From positions 1,932,651 through 1,996,650 of the forward strand of contig CM056388.1 of assembly GCA_029718625.1 (NCBI GenBank): a stretch of DNA of 64,000 nt, given 5' to 3'. Positions 56,114 to 64,000 of the stretch are shown here, piece by piece (positions within the stretch are counted from its first letter, which is position 1; each line of letters opens with the position of its first letter). This stretch comes from Synaphobranchus kaupii. Taxonomy: Eukaryota > Chordata > Actinopteri > Anguilliformes > Synaphobranchidae. The position numbers and the translations under genes were made by a program. The notes below the pieces were generated by a model. That model did no database searches, was not told the DNA's origin, and worked only from the letters and a program-made list of their open reading frames with translations.

Positions 56114-58950
56114 ATGGATAACGCCACTTACAGCTACGCGTCGGACTGCACCCCGCTGACCAGCTGCAAGGCTGCCCGCAAGCCCGCCGGCTCTACCGTC
56201 GTCAACATGGGCCACTCGGGCAAGCCGCCCAGGGACTACCTGGTCTGGTCTCTCTGCAACACCCTGTACGTCAACTTCTGTTGCCTGGGCTTCATGGCTC
56301 TCATCTATTCAGTCAAGGTGAGCATCGCTCTGTCTGTCTGTCTGTCGATCTGTCAACCGTGGTCTCGTGAACCGGTGGGGTGGGGGGGGGGCTTGCGATC
56401 CTGGACTGGAGGGGATTAGGATCAATGGGGGACATCACACAGGTCTGACTGTGTGCAGGTGTGTGAGAGTTGGCAACCCTGGTTGTGTAAGATGATTGAT
56501 GAACGCTACAAAGTAGTCTATACCCATATATTCACTTGGCAAGTCCCCGTCTGCTTAATTCTCGCGAATGACAGAATCGCGTAAATTCTAACCGAACGGA
56601 CCGCGTAGAAGATGACGTAGCGCTGCTGTCGGCGTTTTTTGCCGAACGAACCGCGGGGTCTGCACGAGCCGCAGGAATGCAGAGGCGGGGAGCGAATGCA
56701 GAGCGTAGCCGACAGTAGCTTGGGCGGCTGGCGGAAAAGCGCTTCCCCTCCTTTACCCTGCTCAAATTAGAAACGGGCACCGCCAGCCCGGCTGGCCCTG
56801 TGTAAAAATGGAATAATTGCCTGCTTGCAATTACAACGTTCTGAGAAGATTAGAGGCCCCGCATGCAGTCGTACACGCCGGCTGAGATGTTACGATTTTT
56901 TTGTCTTTAAATCATACAGCCTTTTTCAAAGCATATAATACATATTGTAAATATAGACCTATTTATAATATTAACAAATAATGAGTACATTGTAAAAAGA
57001 AAAATATTGAATTCAATATATAGAATATATATTTTGATAAAATAATTATGTGGATGACATTGCATTTATAAGTAATATATATAGATATATTTTACATATT
57101 ATGCAATATACACATTCATTTTGACTAATTTATTTGAAATATATTTCATGTTACATCTAATGATTCACCTTCTATTGACTTATATTCAGTTTTCATTTGA
57201 TATTTGTGACAAGATCTACAGACGGTTAAAGATTTGAAAAATCAGATGAAAGATTCAAGATGCAAGTTTTCTTTCACAGTTTGGGAAATTAATTTAAACA
57301 ATTGCCAAACTTGCCAAACGGCATTTGTGAAGAAAAAAAAATTGGTACTTGATACGTGCATGTGATTTTTCCAGATCTTTAATTGCGTGTGGACTAATTC
57401 CATTGTATCAATGCCACAGTCTAATATGATCTGCACAGACAGAAACAATCTTTTAATTGTTTCTATTTTAAATGTCTGACAAATTCTACACAGATTTACT
57501 GATCTTTATATAAAGTGGAAGCCCTATACTGTTCACTGAGTACCCATTAGAGCCAATCCACATACTGTACATACTGGTGAACTGGGTTAGGGTTTGGGTT
57601 TGCTTGGTACTGGTGTTGGTACCACACAGTGAGTGCTGGACAGACACACTCATCTTTGCATTGCACTGTATTGATGCTTAAATCTAATGGTCCACTGAGT
57701 CACTATTGGCCTTTTTCAGCTCATCCGGATGATATAACGGTCAGTGGATTTTCTCAGATCCTGCTACTTCTGAGCTGATTCCAGTGCACAGTGGAATGGC
57801 AAAACTGTGCAGTTGGACACAGTTTGTCTGCTTTGGCCAGACAAGGAGATTGAGTCTGAGATACTTCTGTGCAGACAGGCACATTCGTGGACAGCCCTGG
57901 GGTCAGGACCCCTGCAGTCATGCTGTCTGGAACAGGACAGTGGACACACAATTCAAGACCACATTCATCTAAGCCTGCCCACTAATGACAGACTACTCTG
58001 TTATAAACAGCACTGATTCCTGTAGCCATGATTGGCCAAATTACTGCCCCATGAGAGAAGTCACCGCTGCCATTGGCTGGATAAGTTTATGTGACAGGTC
58101 TGCAGACACAAAGCCCAGTGTAGATCCCAGACACAAGGAAGTCCGCTATCTGCCCAGAACCTACTAGGTTAGGAAATTAGATCCCCTGGGAGCCATCTGA
58201 TTGGTCGAAATTTGTTAGATGTTTAATTTAAAAAAACATTATGCATTTATAACCTTTGTTTTCGCCACAATTTGGAATGGCCAATGATATTTATCGGTGC
58301 TCATTGCTGCCGCCTCTGCTATCGATTCGGGTGAGCGCAGACAAGCGCGGGCGCTCTCCTCCGAAGCACGTGACTTCAGCCGCCGCTCCTTAATCACACG
58401 GCGGTTCGCGCGCAGGGTCACCGGCGCACGATGAGACGCTGTCAGACATCCCTCCGAGCCCTGGGCCATGCCGGAGCCCATTACAACACTCACAGAGTAC
58501 ACGTCAGTCCAATAGGGGCCGTATGTACTCTGCAAGAGTTGATTTAACACTGAACATTTCACCATTGCGTGCGTCACCCTGCACGGGGCCTGACGTCCAC
58601 AGTCAGCACTTGGCGCGGTCCGCATTCGAAAACCCGGACCGTGCCGCGCGACTGCCCAGGACGTTAAACCCACAGCAGGGGGGCTTTCTCTGATCTCCTC
58701 CCTTCTCCCCCCTTCTCTCCACATCCAGGCTCGCGACCAGAACACCCTGGGAGATCTTAGGGCCGCTCAGGAGTGCTCGGACAAGGCCAAGTGGTACAAC
58801 ATCCTGGCCTCGGGCTGGAACCTGCTCATCCCCCTGCTGCTCCTGGTGCTGCTCATGCTGCTGCTCGTACACCTGGGCAGCACCGAGGGCACCTTCGATT
58901 TCTTCGGCGAGGACGGCTACCAGAGCTTCATGAAGCTCTTCAGCAGGTAG
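56114..58950 (+). CDS. ifitm5: Interferon-induced transmembrane protein 5 (IFITM5/BRIL)
   Basis: Exons 56114-56317 and 58729-58950, phase-0 intron of 2411 bp (GTGAGC donor, TCCAG acceptor), 141 residues. IFITM5 is the bone-restricted member of the family, a membrane protein of mineralising osteoblasts, and is not a classical antiviral gene. Evidence for this assignment: PPRDYLVWSLCNTLYVN (38-54) followed by the Cys56-Cys57 pair, the IFITM5-type GDLRAA (GxxxA rather than GxxxG), KWYNILASGW (89-98), a Leu-rich helix (99-117) and a long acidic/aromatic tail (DFFGEDGYQSF). It lacks the YxxΦ-Lys signal of genes A-C. Trp90 occupies the place of the conserved membrane-proximal Cys. Codons are GC-rich compared with genes A-C. 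In mammals IFITM5 also neighbours the antiviral IFITMs, so synteny agrees. Confidence 0.93.
56318..58728 (+). other. IFITM5 intron
   Basis: GC-rich near both ends (CpG-rich at 56560-56760 and 58320-58700), with a strongly AT-rich core (56930-57140, TATATA words). No transposon termini or ORFs of note were seen. The two CpG-rich patches could be regulatory. Confidence 0.6.
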
Positions 58951-59267
58951 ACCGGACAGATGGGACGGACGGACGGACAGACGGACAGAGAGAAAAGGAC
59001 AAAGCAGCAGTTAACCAGCTTGTGCTCCCCCCCCCCCCCCCACCCCTCGCCCGGAACAACTGACTTTGTTTTACCCTCTTTTTTTCTTTAATTATGAATT
59101 AATTATTTTTAATTATTATTGTTGTTATTTTGTATTATTATTATTTTTATTTTAGTTTTGTTATATTACCTTTTACTTTCTCATGAATATTTTCGAAATG
59201 TTTTACAAAGTTGTACCGAGTACCAGTGTGAAGATTCTAAACAAATCTAAACCATGTAATGAAGAAT

Positions 59268-59273
59268 AATAAA
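59268..59273 (+). other. Polyadenylation signal, IFITM5
   Basis: AATAAA 318 bp after the stop codon, at the end of an AT-rich 3' UTR. Confidence 0.6.
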
Positions 59274-59295
59274 CCACTTAATTACAGAAAGAGCT

Positions 59296-59297
<2 letters not shown>

Positions 59298-59328
<31 letters not shown>

Positions 59329-59345
59329 GTAGTAGTAGTAGTAGT
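59298..59345 (+). repeat. (TTA)n(GTA)n microsatellite
   Basis: A run of TTA repeats followed by AGT repeats. Confidence 0.95.
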
Positions 59346-59573
59346 GTTTACTTAGTGATGTGGTTGTGTTTGATCATTATTGTGTGTTTTCTTATGAGAT
59401 TCAGAGGCAGATTAGTTAATACCTTCAGACAGGACACAGGATTGCTGAACTTGGATCAGGGGCCTGTATCCCAAAGCAGGATTACTGAATTAGCTGGATA
59501 ACTGCTCTGAGTAAAATCTGGAACAGCTTCAGTCCATGTTCCAGACTTGGAAGGTTTCCAGGTTTCAGCCAGT

Positions 59574-59925
59574 GCAGTTATCCAGCTAACTCAGTAATCC
59601 TGCTTCTCTTACTCAGTGCAGTTATCCAGCTAACTCAGTAATCCTGCTTCTCTTACTCAGTGTAGTTATCCAGCTAACTCAGTAATCCTGCTTCTCTTAC
59701 TCAGTGCAGTTATCCAGCTAACTCAGTAATCCTTCTTCTCTTACTCGGTGCAGTTATCCAGCTAACTCAGTGATCCTGCTTCTCGTACTCAGTGCAGTTA
59801 TCCAGCTAATTTAGTAATCCTGCTTCTATTACCCAGTGCAGTTATCCAGCTAATTTAGTAATCCTGCTTCTATTACGCAGTGCAGTTATCCAGCTAATTC
59901 AGTAATCCTGCTTCTCTTACTCAGT
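59574..59925 (+). repeat. 44-bp minisatellite, about 8 copies
   Basis: GTTATCCAGCTAACTCAGTA recurs every 44 bp (59577, 59621, 59665 ...). An inverted single copy (TACTGAATTAGCTGGATAAC-like) precedes it at 59480-59505, suggesting that the array grew from one arm of a MITE. Confidence 0.92.
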
Positions 59926-60129
59926 GGTTTTATGGAATTAATTATAGTAGATCATAATCACGTGTTTTCAACTGCCTTGACTGATAAAGAGACTTGTTGT
60001 AAAATAAGCCAGCATATACAGTGGGTCCCCAAGACTGGGATAGGAAACCACTGTAGTAGATTTTCTGGACAATCATATTTGGCATCAGTGTGCATTGCAC
60101 CAAACTATAGCAGAGTATAAGACAGTAAG

Positions 60130-60283
60130 GACCTGGTTTACTAAGACTCTTAGCATGTGCAAAACCAACATGACCAATGATTGGTAATGGTGTTCGTTTT
60201 GCACCAATCATTGGTCGTGTTATTAGTTTTGTCCGTGCTAAATGGTTTTGCACACGCTCCAGGTCTTAGTAAATCAGGCCCCA
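60130..60283. mobile_element. Palindromic MITE, copy 1
   Basis: GGTTTACTAAGACTCTTAGC ... GGTCTTAGTAAATC, with central ATGACCAATGATTGG and its inverse. A second copy lies at 63476-63612. Confidence 0.75.
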
Positions 60284-60299
60284 AATGTAGAAAGCCGCA

Positions 60300-61489
60300 C
60301 TGCTGGTGTCTGGCGCCGTTTCCCCGTTAATATCCTCCTAAGACCCGGCAGGAAAAAAATTATTATATTATTAAGTATCATAATTTTCTGACATAATACA
60401 AGTGTCTTGGATGACAAAAGCAGGTTGCAGTGAAAATATGATTTATTAAATTTTTATTGAATGTCCCTTGTAGAGTATGTTTCAGCATCGAAGAACATGC
60501 TGTATGGTTCTTGAGATTAAGACCAGAGATGCGTGTCCCCTACAGGGGACAGAAATGAATTGCTGGGTTTTAGGAGGGTATGGCACACTCTCGTGTTCTC
60601 CCAGGACGTTCGTTTGGGAGATGATTTGAAAAACCTTGGGATGGCTCGACACTTTTTTTCCAGGTTGTCCTCTTTGCTATTTTCTCCACCACTTCTGAAG
60701 CAGCTGTTCGGAAAGGCGCGCGGCCTAAAAGTAGAACGTGTAATTTTTGTACAAGCCAGCCATGTAAACATCCCCCAAAACTGCAGGGCAGGTCCGCTGC
60801 GTAACCACGGAGCCCAGAGGCCGGGCCTCACAAAAACTCTCTGAACATTGATTTTGGAGACACGGCTGCCCCGCCCTGCTGGTTACCATGGAGATTCAGC
60901 GCCCAAGCCCAACTGTGGGTGCCGGTGGGGGTGGGGTGCATCTCTAGCAAGTGTTATTCTGTTATTATATTTTAAATGGCAGCAGCTTGCAAATGGTTGG
61001 TGGGTGTGGGGGTTGGGGGTGGGGGGGTGGGGGTGTGGGGGTTGGGGGTGGGGGGGTTGGGGGTGTGGGGGTTGGGTGGGGCAAGGTTGACGTATATCTA
61101 GGCATCCATCTCTCACCAAAACCTCCAGGAAGTCCTTGGGCGATGTCTTTTGTTTGATTTGTCCTGAAGCTTTCTGAGAAAGGGAGCAAGCAGAGACACA
61201 AACCGGACTATCTCCTTTCTAGCTCTCTGTTCATAAGAACATAATGGCTTTTCTAAAAAGTATTAAATCAGGCAACAAAGCATCATGTTTCATGCAGCTG
61301 GTGTTTGGCTGGATAAAAGATAATCCTAAGCTAATATGTAGCGCACAGCTGGGTGATAGTCATCAACTTAGGTTGCAATGAGCGGATGTTTTTAGCCTGC
61401 ATGGATAAATAAGCCAAACTTTAAACCAAAAGAACAGCAAACACTTTAATGAACTGAGGCAGGAGAGTAAAGCCAGCATACCAACCGTA
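60300..61489. other. Intergenic with G-rich tract, no gene
   Basis: The G-rich stretch at about 61000-61082 is made of GGGGGT/GGGTGTGGG words on the plus strand, with many closely spaced G runs able to form quadruplexes. The remainder has no recognisable feature. Confidence 0.55.
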
Positions 61490-62105
61490 AAGCACAGAGT
61501 CTGTCAGTACTGAGTCAGTGCCAGAGTCTGTCAATATTGAGTCAGTCAGTGTCAGTCTGTCTATACTGAATAAGAGTCAGAGTCTGTCAGTACTGAGTCA
61601 GTGCCAGAGTCTGTCTGTATTAAGTCAGTCAGTGTCAGTCTGTCTATACTGAATAAGAGTCAGAGTCTGTCAGTACTGAGTCAGTGCCAGAGTCTGCCTG
61701 TATTAAGTCAGTCAGTGTCAGTCTGTCTATACTGAATAAGAGTCAGAGTCTGTCAGTACTGAGTCAGTGCCAGAGTCTGTCTGTATTAAGTCAGTCAGTG
61801 TCAGTCTGTCTATACTGAATAAGAGTCAGAGTCTGTCAGTACTGAGTCAGTGCCAGAGTCTGTCTGTATTAAGTCAGTCAGTGTCAGTCTGTCTATACTG
61901 AATAAGAGTGAGAGTCTGTCAGTACTGGGTCACTCAGTGCCAGAATCTGTCAGTACTGAATCAGTGCCAATCTGTCAGTACTGTGTCAGTGTCAGAGTCT
62001 GTCAGTACTGAATGAGTCAGTGCTAGAGTCTGTCAGTACTGAATCAGTGTCAATCTGTCAATACTGTGTCAGTGCCAGAGTCTGTCAGTACTGAGTCAGT
62101 CAGTG
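61490..62105 (+). repeat. 83-bp minisatellite, about 5 copies plus degenerate ends
   Basis: GAGTCAGAGTCTGTCAGTAC starts at 61574, 61657, 61740 and onward every 83 bp. Each unit is itself built of short GTCAGT/GTCTGT words, a higher-order repeat. The last part (61915-62105) decays to shorter GTCAGTACTGA units. Confidence 0.92.
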
Positions 62106-62109
62106 AGGG

Positions 62110-63475
62110 GTGGACTCTCTGCACAACAGGCTTTTTCTTGCCTCTTGCCCTCCAGGTGCCTCCCACTCCAGTGGCCCCTCCCTCATTGGGGTGGATATTT
62201 GCATGTTCCCAAATTACAGGTCTTTGCTGCCAACTTTCCCTTCTCTAACAGTGCAGCAGCAGATGTGCCTCGGGGAAGATTACAGGCCTAGGTTCACCGG
62301 ACTGGTTTTAAATTAAACTGGGAGTATCTCTAAAGCATCGGTCTGCCTCACTGGGGTGGGCTGCTGGTTGGAGGCGGTGGTGACACACAGGACAGGGTTG
62401 GGGTGTGGGGGCAGCGGGTGGCGGTGTTTGAGGCTGAGGTTGGGGTGTTGTGTCCCATCTGCACCTGTGGAGAGAGTGGCTCATATGCGTGCAGCTCCTG
62501 CCAGCTGGACTAGCGCTTAATGCTATTTAGGGCATCAGAATCACTGGGTGTGTTTTTCACAAAAAGTTCAAGGTCTTTGTGCTTTAAACGGAAAATCCGT
62601 TTAACCTCCAAATAAGGCAAGAGCAACAAATCTGTAAACAAGAAATCAAGACTTGTATAGACCGGCTCATTACATCATAATATTTAATTGTGTTTGGAGA
62701 GTGATAAAGACCAGCCTTAATGTTTCAGAACGGCTTGACTGTGAGATCGTGTTTCAGCACATGAAGAGGAAACTTTATTTCAATGCACACCTGAATGTGT
62801 CCACCAGGGGGCACCGCAGACAATGGTAAATACAACACACAATAGAATTTCAATAGAGGAAACATGCAAATTACCGTACAAACTATGCGCTTACATGCAA
62901 AATGTAGCCGTCAAGCTCTCTTAAAGCCTCGGCCCTGGCCTTCCTCCTTACGGCCATGACAAAAGCAGGCCTCTCACACAGCCAAAGCTGTTGATAGGAT
63001 TGAAGAAAACGAAGCCGTACATACATTAAAAGTCCCCTCTGCTAAAGATATACGTATTCCTAAAGGCTGTATAGCATAAAGAATCAGCAAATATGAGAAC
63101 AACTTTTTTAGGGCAGCAGTGTGATGCTTGTGTACAGCGAGGCCTTGGGAGAACAGCTGGAGAACATCACCGCGCAGCTCGTAAACTGTGGAAGGGAAGG
63201 GAATTTGTGTAATTAATGGCGGGAAAGGCGTTATGTCTCCAGAGTCACCGGGAGGCTTACCTGGCTCATACCAGCAGGTAGTGGGTCCTCTGACCCAGAC
63301 ACTTACATGGGCACCCCCCCATCATATTATATGTTTCCATAATGCTCCATTGTGCCGGACTATGCCTCTTCCTCTACTTTGACACGTCTCCATTTCAGTG
63401 TATCCACATTCATACATCTTCACCTCAAGTCCTCCCCAACATTCATTATATCATCCCCAATTATTTTACACACAT
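62110..63475. other. Intergenic, no gene recognised
   Basis: Moderately GC-rich near 62340-62520 (G-rich GGGGTGTGGG words), otherwise without clear repeats, RNA genes or coding sequence. Confidence 0.45.
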
Positions 63476-63612
63476 AGGGCTTGATTTACTAAGACCTTTA
63501 GTGCATGCGCAAAACCTTTTAGTACGCGCAAAACCAATAACGCGATTGGTCATGGTATTAGTTTTGCACCAATCGTTGGTTGTGTTATTGGTTTGGCGTG
63601 TGCTAAAAGGTT
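63476..63612. mobile_element. Palindromic MITE, copy 2
   Basis: GGGCTTGATTTACTAAGACC, then GCGCAAAACC words and an internal inverted pair around GATTGGTCATGG. Same family as 60130-60283 but with a degraded right end. Confidence 0.7.
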
Positions 63613-64000
63613 TATTTCTTTCAGTCCCTGGGCCGTGATTATGGCTTTTCCCCAGAATCATATTTTGAGGTGACCTGACCCAGGGGTGCTACTACACCCC
63701 CAACCCCACCCCCCTCTCCCCCTTGGTATGGCCCGGGTGTGACATTCCAACAGGGTGGGTGGGTGAAAAGGTTATCCCATTACTCATAAACGGGGGGCGC
63801 CGACTCAGTAAAGACTGGTTTAGGCAGCGTGCCGGTCGCCAGACAGCTTTGATGTCCAAGGTTGCGGTCCTGTCGACCGCCCTTCCTACTGCGTGTTGTC
63901 ATCTGTAGTGTTTACCAAACCAACGGCGTGAGCCGGTGGAATAAGCCCGGAGGGATCGAAACAACGACACAATGTTGTGGTGACTTGCAGATCAGTCGAT
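63613..64000. other. Window end, no gene recognised
   Basis: GC-rich, C-run-containing DNA with no recognised feature. Confidence 0.4.

Noticed and set aside
60848..61201. Gly/Trp- and Pro/Thr-rich ORFs on opposite strands
   Set aside because: Low-complexity translation of the G-rich tract.

Overview
This is a eukaryotic nuclear window from a ray-finned fish, almost certainly a teleost. The evidence is intron-containing vertebrate IFITM genes, Tc1/mariner, hAT and fish-type LINE/SINE repeats, long CA and other microsatellites, and no bacterial-style gene packing. I cannot name the species. Repeats and transposon remnants fill most of the window, and I find only four convincing host genes.

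Genes. Three closely related two-exon interferon-induced transmembrane (IFITM/dispanin A, CD225 family) genes lie head-to-tail on the + strand: gene A (15440-16932), gene B (26190-27851) and gene C (45452-47200). A fourth and more divergent member, IFITM5 (the osteoblast-type paralogue), follows at 56114-58950. All four share one structure: a first coding exon ending in AAG before GTGAGC, a phase-0 intron, and a second exon starting with Ala-Arg-Asp. Genes A, B and C each carry an identical ISRE/IRF-type core (GAAATCGAAA) 188-217 bp upstream of the ATG. I saw none upstream of IFITM5, which has a TATA box instead. This fits a restriction-factor array that responds to interferon next to a tissue-specific paralogue.

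Layout. 0-15 kb: intergenic DNA with minisatellites, a SINE, a dead Tc1 element, and a foldback element carrying Tc1 copy 1. 15-20.3 kb: gene A and its 3' flank. 20.3-25.7 kb: a 1.7-kb hAT element and a copy of the IFITM5 upstream region. 25.7-35 kb: gene B and its 3' flank, swollen by a LINE, two hAT elements and a 3-kb TGTAAC...TACA element. 36-45 kb: a LINE with nested insertions and a 16 x 42 bp internal array, Tc1 copy 2, a Sleeping-Beauty-like terminus and a split foldback element. 45.2-54.5 kb: gene C and its flank, with a TTAA-flanked element and Tc1 copy 3. 54.5-59.3 kb: a 30-bp satellite, then IFITM5. 59.3-64 kb: repeats only.

Matching flank blocks (20.1/34.7/54.1 kb; 0.5/35.5 kb; 2.6/9.4/36.2 kb; 24.1/55.6 kb) show that the array grew by large tandem duplications, with transposons inserted afterwards. 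Several insertions can be placed after duplication because the paralogous copy preserves the empty site. Gene C appears to be diverging: it has a shortened C-terminus, has lost the lysine next to its endocytic motif, and lacks the polyadenylation signal seen in A and B. All similarity statements come from reading the sequence by eye; no alignment was run.
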